From positions 1 through 64,000 of the forward strand of contig JACJXU010000009.1 in NCBI GenBank assembly GCA_020636475.1: DNA of 64,000 nucleotides, in the 5' to 3' direction. Under the pieces are notes generated by a model. It searched no databases. It saw only the letters and a program-made list of their open reading frames with translations, and was not told the DNA's origin. Position 1 is the first letter of the stretch. The number at the start of each line of letters is the position of its first letter. Shown here piece after piece: positions 17,651-26,565 of this stretch. The position numbers were made by a program, and so were the translations under genes. The DNA comes from Chitinophagales bacterium. GTDB taxonomy: Bacteria > Bacteroidota > Bacteroidia > Chitinophagales > UBA2359.

Positions 17651-19424
17651 TTAATACCGATGCTCAAACAAAGCCGGCTTAAAGCGTTTTGAAAATCGGC
17701 GAATGATAAGGCGCAACAAGAAAAATATAGCACCCAACAAAGCCAAGCGATACAAATAATCGCCGTAGCGTACATAAAACGTAAGCTCCGTATTGGCATG
17801 TACCGTATCTTTTATTACCGCTTCGGTTTCGTAGGTGGTAGCTTGCCGAATATCGCCGCGCTGATTGATAAATGCTGAAATACCTGTATTGGCAGAGCGG
17901 GCAATGTCGCGGCGGGTTTCTAAAGCGCGCAAGGAAGCGTAGCGCAAATGTTGTCGATGTCCGGGCGTATTTCCCCACCAGCCGTCATTGGTAATAATGG
18001 CGATAATATTTGCACCTTTGCGCACATATTCGGTAACGTATTCGCCAAAAACCGACTCATAACAAATAACAGGCGCAACGGCATTATTGCCAAATGTTAT
18101 CACATCTGCCTCGTCTTGCACGCCCATACTGCCGGAAATGCCGCCCAAGTCAATGGCAAAATTCTCCAAAAAACGAAACAACTGCGGATAAGGCATTCTT
18201 TCCACACCGGGCACCAAGCGCGATTTTATGTACAACTGAAAATGCTGTGTGCTGTCCAAACCTATTGCGGCATTATATACATCGTACCAATCGCTGTTGG
18301 CTACATCAAATTTGTTTAAAGGGCGCGCTGTGGCAGTTCGCGCTTCATCTTTGGGGTACAAATTGAGTACCGTAGCACCAATAATGAGTTGCACCTGCGG
18401 ATAATCCTTAAAAGCTGTCACTATTTTTTTTATCGAAGATGTTTGCCAAAATTGCTGCTTCCACACATAGCCGGGTAGCGAAGTTTCGGGCCAAAAAACA
18501 TAGCGTGTTTGCGGGCTTATTTCCGACAAAGATAGTGCTATAAAACGCGAAAGTTGTTCATCTGCATAGGCATCGTTAAATTTTTCGTTGTAAGGGTCAA
18601 TATTGGGTTGTAGCACAATACACTCTACTACTTCGCCTTTTTTCGGTATAATTATATATTATAAGCGAAATGACAATAGGGAACAACAAACAAGCCCAAT
18701 GCCAGCAAACTATGCGGCAGCACTTTTCTAAGTAACTGCACAATATTGCGTGCTTCGTGCCAATTGTAGGTTTGTATTTTTTGTATTTGTCGAAATAAAA
18801 CAATATTCACTAAAATTACCCAAAAAGTGCCGCCACCAACGCCTGTATAGCTATACCACTGCACTATTTGCGGAAAACCCGCAAACACATTTCCCAGCGT
18901 AAGCCAGGGCCAGGTAAGTTCCCAATTGAGGTGTATGTACTCGAAAGCCATCCAAAAACAAAGCAAGGCAATATAAGAAGTAAGCGGTGTATATTTTCGG
19001 CGCATATAGGCAAATAGCAGCCAAGGCAGTGTCATAAACAAGCTATTAAATACAAATGCCAAAATGCCGCCTGCCAAACTCGCATTTTTCACCCACCAAG
19101 TAGTGAGTAAGTTCCAGAGTAGAAACTGCACGTACAAGAACAAAAATACTTTTTTAAGCTATGATTTTTATTGCGCGCGATATCTTCGAGCATAAATAAG
19201 GGAATCCATGCGACGAATATCAAAGGAAAAAAATTTATATCGGGCCACGCCAAAAAGCCTAAAACAGCACTGATGAGCATTAAAATGAAAAATAAAACAT
19301 CTATGCGTTCTTTATTTACCACTAAAGCCTTGCTGCCGAGCAAAAATTTGTTTATTTCGCGAAGATACAATGATTGTGAACAAAACAATTGTCGGTAAAA
19401 TGTTTTTCCTCTCGTTTTCAACAA
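17651..19424 (-). pseudogene. lnt: Apolipoprotein N-acyltransferase, split by two frameshifts
   Basis: Inner-membrane enzyme that adds the third acyl chain to lipoproteins. Three pieces in different frames add up to one protein of about 560-590 residues. An N-terminal membrane part is followed by a second membrane part with FEYIHLNWELTWPWLTLGN (18652-19143). The C-terminal nitrilase domain (to 17651) has the region around QPNIDPYNEKF, catalytic FWPETSLPGYVW (Glu) and APVICYESVFGEYV (Cys). Frame 1 to 2 changes at an A6 run near 19150; restoring one A joins them. Frame 2 to 3 changes in an AT-repeat near 18650. As lnt is normally needed in this phylum, assembly error is more likely than gene death. 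The start is uncertain: a TATCTTCG promoter-like core at plus 19360-19367 lies inside the first codons, so translation may begin downstream. Confidence 0.85.
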
Positions 19425-19438
19425 CTTGTCAATAAAAA

Positions 19439-19469
19439 TTGATTTTTTACAGAAATGCCACTACCTTTG
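19439..19469 (+). promoter_or_regulatory. Promoter of the M42 peptidase gene
   Basis: TTG (19439-19441) and TACCTTTG (19462-19469) are separated by 20 bp, a textbook Bacteroidota -33/-7 pair. The site overlaps an in-frame TTG that would otherwise extend the peptidase by 27 hydrophobic residues, and so argues for the ATG at 19520 as start. Confidence 0.65.
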
Positions 19470-19519
19470 TACTCCTCCTTACTTGTTTTATTTTTGTAAA
19501 CGCAATTACATACCATTTT

Positions 19520-20605
19520 ATGGATAAGAAAATTTTTGATAAAAAATCCCAGCAATTTTTATACGAATATTTAAACAATGCTTCCCCTACCAGCCACGAG
19601 TATAGCGGGCAAAAAATTTGGTTGGATTACCTAAAAAATTATGTAGACACTACCGACAGCGATCCTTATGGCACTTGTTTTGGCATTATCAATCCCAAAG
19701 CAAAATACAAAGTTGCGATAGAAGCCCACGCCGATGAAATTTCGTGGATGGTACACTACATCAGCGATGACGGCTATTTGTACGTACTGCGCAATGGTGG
19801 TATGGATGCGATGATTGCGCCTTCCAAGCGTGTGTATATTCATACGGCAAAAGGAAAAGTCGATGGTGTTGTCGGTTGGACGGCTATTCATTTGCGCCGC
19901 GATGCCAAAGACGAAGCTCCCCAACCCAAGCATATTTTTATTGACTGTGGCTGTAGTTCTCGCGAAGAAGTGGAGGCTTTGGGTATTCACGTAGGTTGTG
20001 TGATTACTTATACCCATGATTTGATGGAACTCAACAACGGAAAATATTTTTGCGGCAGGGCAATGGACAACGGTATTGGTGGTTTTATGATTGCGCAAGT
20101 AGCGCGACTGCTGCACGAAAACAAACAAAAATTGCCATTTGGCTTGTACATTATCAATTCGGTGCAAGAAGAAGTAGGCTTGCGCGGCGCGCAAATGATT
20201 GCCGAGCGGATTCGCCCTAATGTTGCTATTATTACCGATGTTTCTCACGACACTACTACGCCGCGCATCAACAAGCAGGACAACGGTGATTTTGCTTGTG
20301 GGAAAGGACCTATTTTAACCTACGGACCGGCAGTCCACAACAAACTCCTCAACCATATAATTGCCGTTGCCGAAAAAGAGAATATTCCTTTTCAGCGCGA
20401 AGCAGCTTCGCGCGCAACAGGCACCGACACAGACGCTTTTGCCTACGCCGCAGGCGGTATTCCTTCGGCATTGATAAGTTTGCCGCTAAAATACATGCAC
20501 ACTACCGTAGAAATGGCGCAGCGCAGCGATATTATTAATGTGATAAAGCTGATGTATCACAGTATTTTATCCATCGAAAACGACCATAACTTTAAATACT
20601 TATAG
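19520..20605 (+). CDS. M42 family metallo-aminopeptidase (glutamyl aminopeptidase/endoglucanase-like)
   Basis: Cytosolic dinuclear-metal aminopeptidase. Metal-ligand motifs in order: EAHADEISWMVHY (His), GRAMDNGIGGFM (bridging Asp), NSVQEEVGLRGAQM (catalytic Glu plus ligand Glu), ITDVSHDTTTP (Asp) and LKYMHTTVEMAQ (His). ATG 19520 (MDKKIFDKKSQQFLYEYLN) gives 361 aa, the family length. The upstream hydrophobic stretch in the same frame overlaps the promoter and should not be taken as a signal peptide. First gene of a plus-strand run; the UbiA-like gene starts 10 bp downstream. Confidence 0.92.
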   Translation: MDKKIFDKKSQQFLYEYLNNASPTSHEYSGQKIWLDYLKNYVDTTDSDPYGTCFGIINPKAKYKVAIEAHADEISWMVHYISDDGYLYVLRNGGMDAMIAPSKRVYIHTAKGKVDGVVGWTAIHLRRDAKDEAPQPKHIFIDCGCSSREEVEALGIHVGCVITYTHDLMELNNGKYFCGRAMDNGIGGFMIAQVARLLHENKQKLPFGLYIINSVQEEVGLRGAQMIAERIRPNVAIITDVSHDTTTPRINKQDNGDFACGKGPILTYGPAVHNKLLNHIIAVAEKENIPFQREAASRATGTDTDAFAYAAGGIPSALISLPLKYMHTTVEMAQRSDIINVIKLMYHSILSIENDHNFKYL

Positions 20606-20615
20606 AAGAATCGTT

Positions 20616-21434
20616 TTGCGCGATATCATTCACAAATGGGTCGCATTTTGGGTGGATAGTAATCTGCACATTGCCTTAGCTGCTGCTTTGTTAAGTGCTT
20701 CTACTATGGTTTTGTGTCATTTTCCTACCTTCAACTGGCACTATATACGCTACATTTTTAGCGGCACTTTGGTCATTTATCAGTTGCATCGATTGGCGCA
20801 TCCGAAACATGATACTTCCTTGTTGTTGCCTTATTTTTTGCTGTTTATTTTTGGTATTTGGGCAGTTGTCGAGTGGCTTTTTCTTCCATTAGCCATACAA
20901 ATTGCTGCGGTAGGATTACTTTTTGTTAGTTTAGCTTATTCGTTTGTATTGCTTCGTTTTCCCCAAATAGGACAATTACGCGCCCTGCGGAGTATTCCTT
21001 ATCTCAAAACATTTATCATTGCCGGTGTTTGGTCTTTTCTTACTTATCTTATTTTGCTTTTGCCGGGGCATTGGTGTACTACAAGGCATTTTTGGCAATT
21101 TGCCGAAAGGTTTTTATTTGTTTTTTTAATAACTATTCCCTTCGATTTTCGCGATAAAACAAGTGACGAACAGAAAAATATAAAAACTATTGCACATTTG
21201 TTTTCGGTAAAAAAATTGCGGCTATTGTCTTATATCATTGCCGGATTGCTTTTACTTATTTGTACTTATCTCTATTACAAAAACGGCGCGTTTCTTGGAA
21301 TAATGCTTACATTTTATGTACTTTGTACCTATTTCTGCATCAAAGGATTTCGCATACGCTCGCCCTATTATTATACCGGAATTTTAGATGGTTCTATGAT
21401 AGTCTATTCTGTATTAATTTTGTTATTTTATTAG
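20616..21434 (+). CDS. UbiA-superfamily-like integral membrane protein
   Basis: Polytopic membrane protein (about 8-9 hydrophobic spans) resembling UbiA prenyltransferases seen in Bacteroidota. The best motif is IPFDFRDKTSDEQKNIKTIA (about residues 175-194), in the place of the second Asp-rich motif of the family. The classic first NDxxDxxxD motif is not visible; YQLHRLAHPKHD sits roughly there. A prenyl-transfer role is therefore uncertain. The start is TTG 20616, ten bases after the peptidase stop; no in-frame ATG precedes residue 31. Followed by the transaldolase gene. Confidence 0.6.
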   Translation: MRDIIHKWVAFWVDSNLHIALAAALLSASTMVLCHFPTFNWHYIRYIFSGTLVIYQLHRLAHPKHDTSLLLPYFLLFIFGIWAVVEWLFLPLAIQIAAVGLLFVSLAYSFVLLRFPQIGQLRALRSIPYLKTFIIAGVWSFLTYLILLLPGHWCTTRHFWQFAERFLFVFLITIPFDFRDKTSDEQKNIKTIAHLFSVKKLRLLSYIIAGLLLLICTYLYYKNGAFLGIMLTFYVLCTYFCIKGFRIRSPYYYTGILDGSMIVYSVLILLFY

Positions 21435-21463
21435 GAGAAAACAACAAATGCCCGAAAGCGAAT

Positions 21464-21471
21464 TATCTTTG
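21464..21471 (+). promoter_or_regulatory. Promoter core of the transaldolase gene
   Basis: TATCTTTG, a perfect TAnnTTTG match, 32 bp upstream of ATG 21504. No clear -33 TTTG at the expected distance. It suggests the transaldolase has its own promoter within the gene run. Confidence 0.45.
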
Positions 21472-21503
21472 CAAAAAAATTTACACACCAAAACAACAGC
21501 AAA

Positions 21504-22160
21504 ATGAAATTTTTTATTGACACCGCAAACTTACATCAAATTCAACAAGCCTACGACTTGGGCATTTTAGATGGCGTAACTACCAATCCGAGTTTGATGG
21601 CAAAGGAGAATATTAAAGGCGAAAAAGCTATTTACCAACACTACAAAACCATTTGCGAAATAGTGCCGGGCGATGTGAGTGCGGAGGTTTTTGCTACGGA
21701 TTACGAAGGTATTATTCGCGAAGCTGAGTTATTGGCTGACATTGCCGATAATATTGTGGTGAAAGTGCCGATGATTAAAGAAGGTATCCGCGCTATTCGT
21801 TATTTAACCAATCAAGGTATTCGCACCAACTGTACGCTTATTTTTTCTGCCGGACAGGCAATTTTAGCTGCCAAAGCAGGGGCAACCTATGTTTCGCCGT
21901 TTATCGGACGTATTGACGACACGAACTGGGACGGCATGGATCTTATAGAACAAATTGTGAACATCTACGCCAATTACGGCACACCTACCGAAGTGTTAGC
22001 GGCTTCTATTCGCAATCCGTTGCACATTATCCGTTCGTTTGAACTCGGTGCCGATGTGGTTACTTGTCCGCTCGACTCTATTTTAGGTTTGTTAAAACAC
22101 CCACTCACCGACATTGGCTTGTCGAAATTTTTGGCGGATGCCGAAAAAACAAAAGCATAG
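21504..22160 (+). CDS. fsa: Transaldolase / fructose-6-phosphate aldolase-type
   Basis: Short (218 aa) class of transaldolase (TalC/FSA/MipB). Signatures: MKFFIDTANLHQIQQAYDLG, GVTTNPSLMAKE (residues about 24-35), NIVVKVPMIKEGI with the Schiff-base Lys at about 86, and NCTLIFSAGQAILAAKAGA. Phylogenetically such enzymes usually act as transaldolase in the non-oxidative pentose phosphate pathway; true F6P aldolase activity is rarer. The start at ATG 21504 follows a good promoter core. The FAD oxidoreductase gene follows after 43 bp. Confidence 0.93.
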   Translation: MKFFIDTANLHQIQQAYDLGILDGVTTNPSLMAKENIKGEKAIYQHYKTICEIVPGDVSAEVFATDYEGIIREAELLADIADNIVVKVPMIKEGIRAIRYLTNQGIRTNCTLIFSAGQAILAAKAGATYVSPFIGRIDDTNWDGMDLIEQIVNIYANYGTPTEVLAASIRNPLHIIRSFELGADVVTCPLDSILGLLKHPLTDIGLSKFLADAEKTKA

Positions 22161-22203
22161 TTTACAGATTGGGTGCAAATTTTACCCTTTCATTGCTTAA
22201 AAT

Positions 22204-23772
22204 ATGGCAGAAATTATTGACTTGATTGTATCGCCCGCAGAAGCTGCTTCGGAAGATGTGGTTAAGTCGATTTGTGTAGAAAAACTTCACTTGGAAAACG
22301 CCGAAACTTTTTCCATACGAATATTAAAACGTTCTATTGATGCGCGCAAAGCTCCGGTAAAAATTCAGTTGCGGGTGGCGGTATATGCTTCAGATGAAAT
22401 TTCTGCGCAGGCGGCTTCCTTGCAAATTCCGCAACTGCAAAATGTACGTAACGCACCGGAAATTGGCATTATTGGTGCGGGACCCGCAGGATTGTTTGCT
22501 GCTTTGCAACTTATTCATTTGGGCTACAAACCTATTGTTATTGAGCGCGGAAAAGATGTGCGTGAACGCCGCCGCGACCTTGCCCAACTCAATAAAGCCC
22601 AAATTGTAAATCCCAATTCCAATTACTGCTTTGGCGAAGGCGGTGCCGGAACATATTCCGATGGCAAACTCTACACCCGCTCGCACAAACGCGGCAGTAT
22701 TCAGCAAATATTGGATACCTTTATTCATTTTGGGGCTTCGCCCGATATTGCAGTTGATGCACACCCGCACATTGGCACGAACAAATTGCCTCAAATTATC
22801 CGTGCGATGCGCCAAAGTATTGTTGATTGCGGCGGGGAAGTATTATTCAATTCGCTGGTAATAGATTTTGAATGTGCAGGGCAAAATATTCGGAAAATAA
22901 TATTACAAAATGGTAAAAAAATAAGCGTAAATGCGGTCATTTTAGCTACAGGACATTCTGCACGGGATATTTTTCGCTTGTTTCAGCAGAAAAAATGGCT
23001 TATTGAAGCAAAAAACTTTGCTTTGGGAGTTCGGATAGAGCATCCGCAGGCGGTTATTGACCAAATGCAGTATCATTGTGCGGTTCGCGGAGAATATTTG
23101 CCGCCGGCGACTTATAAAATTGTACGACAAGTAGCCGAAAAAGGGGTGTATTCGTTTTGTATGTGTCCGGGCGGCGTTATTGCTGCCTGTGCTACGGAAA
23201 ATGGCGAAATTGTTACCAATGGCTGGTCGCCTTCGCGGCGGAATAATCCTTTTGCCAATTCGGGTTTTGTTACGGAAGTAAGTGCCAACGACACGCGTAC
23301 ATTCGCGAAAGAAGGAGCTTTGTCGGCAATGGCGTTTCAGGCGATGGTAGAACAAAATGCTTATCGAAGTGTAGGCGATGGTTTGAAAGCTCCCGCCCAG
23401 CGTATGTTGGATTTTGTGGAAGGAAAAGTTTCTGCACATTTGCCCGACTGCTCGTATTATCCGGGAATTGTTGCGGTGGATTTGCGAGAAGTGCTTACTG
23501 CCAATATTTACCAGACTTTGCGCACAGCACTATTGCAGTTGAAAAAATTTATGCCCGCATATTACACCAACGAAGCAGTGCTGGTTGCTCCTGAGTCGCG
23601 CACCTCTTCGCCCGTGCGTATTCCGCGCGATGCCCAAACGCTTATGCATGTGCAAATTGGAGGTTTGTTTCCTTGTGGCGAAGGTGCGGGTTATGCAGGC
23701 GGTATTGTTTCGGCGGCTATTGATGGCATTCGTTGTGCCGAAGCGGCGATAAAGTGGTTGGAGAAAGTTTAG
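22204..23772 (+). CDS. NAD(P)/FAD-dependent oxidoreductase (COG2509-like)
   Basis: Predicted flavoprotein dehydrogenase of unknown substrate. The first 80 residues (KSICVEKLHLENAETFSIRI) form the small N-terminal domain typical of this group. The FAD-binding Rossmann motif is GIIGAGPAGLFAALQLIHLG (about 90-109). Further family blocks: NYCFGEGGAGTYSDGKLYTR, FCMCPGGVIAACATENGEIV and FPCGEGAGYAGGIVSAAIDG at the C-terminal end, which closes the FAD site. 522 aa, normal. Convergent with the MORN gene, with only 2 bp between the stops. Confidence 0.88.
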   Translation: MAEIIDLIVSPAEAASEDVVKSICVEKLHLENAETFSIRILKRSIDARKAPVKIQLRVAVYASDEISAQAASLQIPQLQNVRNAPEIGIIGAGPAGLFAALQLIHLGYKPIVIERGKDVRERRRDLAQLNKAQIVNPNSNYCFGEGGAGTYSDGKLYTRSHKRGSIQQILDTFIHFGASPDIAVDAHPHIGTNKLPQIIRAMRQSIVDCGGEVLFNSLVIDFECAGQNIRKIILQNGKKISVNAVILATGHSARDIFRLFQQKKWLIEAKNFALGVRIEHPQAVIDQMQYHCAVRGEYLPPATYKIVRQVAEKGVYSFCMCPGGVIAACATENGEIVTNGWSPSRRNNPFANSGFVTEVSANDTRTFAKEGALSAMAFQAMVEQNAYRSVGDGLKAPAQRMLDFVEGKVSAHLPDCSYYPGIVAVDLREVLTANIYQTLRTALLQLKKFMPAYYTNEAVLVAPESRTSSPVRIPRDAQTLMHVQIGGLFPCGEGAGYAGGIVSAAIDGIRCAEAAIKWLEKV

Positions 23773-23774
23773 GG

Positions 23775-24488
23775 TTATTGCTTCATTTTGCCATATTCCC
23801 AAGTGCCTTCTTTGCTGACATTGCCTTCGGCATCGTACATTTTGCCTTTGCCATGTTGTTTGCCCATTTTCCACTCGCCTTGGTATTTTCTGCCATCGGG
23901 ATACGTAAAAGTTCCTTCACCATCGGGTTTGCCCACTACTAAGTTTCCTTCGTAAATGCTACCATCGGCATAATGATAAATGCCTTTGCCTTGTCGTTTT
24001 CCCATTACATAATCGCCTTCGTAGCTGCCGCCTTCGTCGAAGTAGTAAGTACCTTTTCCGTTAAATTCGTTGTCCGTGTAATCGCCCTCGTATTTAATAC
24101 TGCCGTCCGCACGATAAAAAGTGCCCTTGCCTTCAAACTTGTCGTTGAGGTGTTCGCCTACATATTTTCTGCCGTCTGCATAATGATACGTTCCCGAACC
24201 ATTGGCTTGATTATTTTGAAAATTCCCTTCGTAATAGTCGCCGCCGTCAAAATATTGCTTGCCTTCGCCGCTTTTTACATCATTGATAAAATTTCCCTCA
24301 AAAACAATTTGCCCTTGTGCATTGTAAATGGTGGCGGGACCGTTTTTTACACCATTTTTGTAAGTGGCGCGCATTTGCAGTGTACCATCGGGTAGGCGTA
24401 TTTCTCCAATACTATCTATTTGGGCAAAAGTAATAGTGTTGAATAGGAAAAAACTTATTAGGAAGTGTTTTTTTACGAGCATATTCAA
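23775..24488 (-). CDS. Secreted MORN-repeat protein
   Basis: An N-terminal signal peptide (KKHFLISFFLFNTITFAQ) is followed by seven to eight MORN repeats of about 23 residues, pattern YEGxYxxxxxxGKGTYYxxDG (examples: EGNFQNNQANGSGTYHYADG, EGDYVMGKRQGKGIYHYADG). MORN repeats form an elongated beta-sheet surface used for membrane or protein contact; the specific role in bacteria is mostly unknown. 237 aa. No sorting domain. It stands alone, convergent with the FAD oxidoreductase gene. Confidence 0.85.
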   Translation of the reverse strand: MNMLVKKHFLISFFLFNTITFAQIDSIGEIRLPDGTLQMRATYKNGVKNGPATIYNAQGQIVFEGNFINDVKSGEGKQYFDGGDYYEGNFQNNQANGSGTYHYADGRKYVGEHLNDKFEGKGTFYRADGSIKYEGDYTDNEFNGKGTYYFDEGGSYEGDYVMGKRQGKGIYHYADGSIYEGNLVVGKPDGEGTFTYPDGRKYQGEWKMGKQHGKGKMYDAEGNVSKEGTWEYGKMKQ

Positions 24489-24558
24489 AATATTTTTTTG
24501 TTAAAAGTTTACACCATAAACGATAGAATTGGGTGTAAAGTGCAAACTAATTGGTAAT

Positions 24559-25466
24559 TCATTTTATTATGTCGTCTAAAGCCTTTTCTAAATTCGGGAA
24601 ATTAAAAATAAATCCTTCTTTTTCCAATCTTTCCGATTTTACATATCGTCCGTAAATTGCCAATTCAGGGTCGGTTTTAAATATTGTTTTTGCACCAAAT
24701 CTTATTATAAATTCAAAGAAGCTAAGCCAATTGGTATGTTCATTTTTTTCTGAGAAGTTTCATAAATTCTTTGTTCGAGACCGGATTTGGCGCAGTGGCT
24801 ATGTATATTCCTTCGTTTTTCATCTGTTATTGTCCGAAAAATTATCTCTTTCATGTCGTATTCGTGTATCCAACTCATACCTTGTGTTCCCTTGGCAACG
24901 GTTCCGCCCAAGCCTAATTTTACAATTCTTTTCAAACTTTTTAATGCGCCTCCATCTCTTCCTATTACGAAACTTGTTCGCAGTCTAACGCCTCTTGTTT
25001 CTACTGGCAATGCGTTTAAAAATGCTTCTTCCCACGCTTTTCCCACAAATGGAGCTAAGCCGTATCCTGTTGTGGCGTGTTCGGTACATATTTGAGCCGG
25101 AGGGTCTCCATAAATGTGTGCTGTGGACATTTGAATCCATACTTTGGGAGGGCGTTCAATTTTTCTCAAGGCTTCGCCAATTACTTTGGTAGAATCAACT
25201 CTTGAGCGAAGAATTAAGTCGCGGTTAGTCGGTGTTTTTATGCAATCGACACTTTTTCCGGTTAAATTTACAATGGCTTTGGAGTCGTTTAGCACTTCAA
25301 TCCAATCGCTTATGGATACTGCGTCCCATTTTTTAAATTCATGTTGAGTAGATTTGTCTGGCTCATTTCGGGCAACTAAAATGGGTTTTAATCCTTTGCT
25401 TTGTAAGTGATTGGCAAGGCTTAATCCAATAAAACCCGTTCCGCCAAAGATTATTATTTTATCCAT
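24559..25466 (-). pseudogene. TIGR01777-family NAD-dependent epimerase (YfcH-like), frameshifted
   Basis: Extended SDR of unknown substrate. The N-terminal part is intact: MDKIIIFGGTGFIGLSLANH (NAD-binding GxxGxxG), STAHIYGDPPAQICTEH and GGTVAKGTQGMSWIHEYDM, a block diagnostic of TIGR01777. From about 24850 the frame changes near a GAAAAAC run to give EGIYIATAPNPVSNKEFMK, returns at an A7 run near 24760, and changes again near 24710. The continuation ELAIYGRYVKSERLEKEGF plus FNFPNLEKALDDIIK is the usual DUF1731 C-terminus, ending at stop 24559-24561. Three indels, at least two in homopolymers, imply assembly error in a probably intact gene of about 300 aa. Confidence 0.8.
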
Positions 25467-25588
25467 TTTTTTATAAATAGTCTCTAATTAAATCATTTTT
25501 ACAAAAAGCATAAGTAGAATTAATAAACTATTTTTCATGTTTTTTAATATAACATATTATTTAAATTTTAGTTGTTGATTCTCCGCTT

Positions 25589-26247
25589 TTATGTTTTGCG
25601 AATGGTTAAAACTTGTCCGACTAATGCCAATCTTTTGGATTCCCAAAATGTAGTATCAAGGATTATTTCCGTAATTATTCTATTGGCTTGAATCAAATCG
25701 TCAACATCTGAAATTTCAAAATACTTGCTTATACGCGGAAGAATGTCTTTCTCTATTTGATTTTTGTCGGGAGGGTCAAACAAGGCAGTCGTAAATGGTA
25801 CTTTAAATTCTCCGATATAATTTACCGCAAGCCGTCTGAGTTTTGCATCGCTCAAATCATCGCGAGTTATTTCAATTATGAGGTTTTTGCTCACAAAATC
25901 AATGCTCTTGAAAATGTCTTTTTTAGTCAGGTCTGCCATACATATTTCGTCAAAAGTTATCTCAACATTTTTGTCTTTGGCATAAAGCAATGCTTCTACA
26001 CATTTTGTGAGATTAGCACCAACCAATTTGTGTGCTTCAAGCTCATTTAAAGTCAGGGCGATATTGTTTTTCTGCGCAAGTCCATAAGCGTTATTAGGTC
26101 TTGGCTAAGACTTCTTTTTATATTCATCAGCAGTGCCTGCTTAAACGGCAGGCTTACGCCATTAGCTTTTGCTTTAATTACTACTATCGCTGTCGGCAGC
26201 ATAATAAGTAGTCCGATAAATGCTAAGAATCCAATTATTACATCCAT
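25589..26247 (-). pseudogene. Short FloA-like (flotillin-like) membrane protein, one frameshift
   Basis: Two frames join near 26095 into about 219 residues. The N-terminus has one membrane span (IIGFLAFIGLLIMLPTAIVV), then KAKANGVSLPFKQALLMNIK and, after the shift, LTLNELEAHKLVGANLTKCV followed by VEITFDEICMADLTKKDIF. This matches the first domain of bacterial flotillin-like FloA, which organises membrane microdomains. FloA is normally about 330 aa. Here the long C-terminal coiled region is missing and the end (DDLIQANRIITEIILDTTFW) is not one I recognise. It is either a distinct short relative or a remodelled copy. Confidence 0.55.
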
Positions 26248-26565
26248 TTTTTATACTATTAAGTCGTTAAAATTATAATTTTTTGGGTAGTCTATATTCG
26301 TTTTTTCTTTTGTAAAAAATTAACTAAAAATACTATAAAAATTGCGTGAAGGCGCGTGAAAACAAATGAAAAGTTTATTATAAGTACCCATAAGTCTAAT
26401 AATTATGAAAAAGTAAGCACAACCGGAACAAACACTAAACCGTGATATACAAACAAAATAAAGATTTGCACTATTATAAACCCTAAAAAAGCGCATTTTT
26501 ACAATACTTTATCTTTCGCTTTGCCTACCTTTGGGTGTTTTTTAAAAATAATTAAAATTTATTTT
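26248..26565. other. Intergenic region upstream of ppdK with promoter core
   Basis: AT-rich 318-bp gap between divergent genes. TACCTTTG at 26526-26533 is a perfect -7 element 32 bp upstream of ATG 26566. It coincides with an in-frame TTG at 26521 that would otherwise look like a start. No -33 TTTG, palindrome or ORF is evident in the rest. Confidence 0.5.

Noticed and set aside
19439..19519. Apparent signal peptide upstream of the M42 peptidase start
   Set aside because: It overlaps a perfect -33/-7 promoter, begins with TTG, and M42 enzymes are cytosolic; ATG 19520 fits better.
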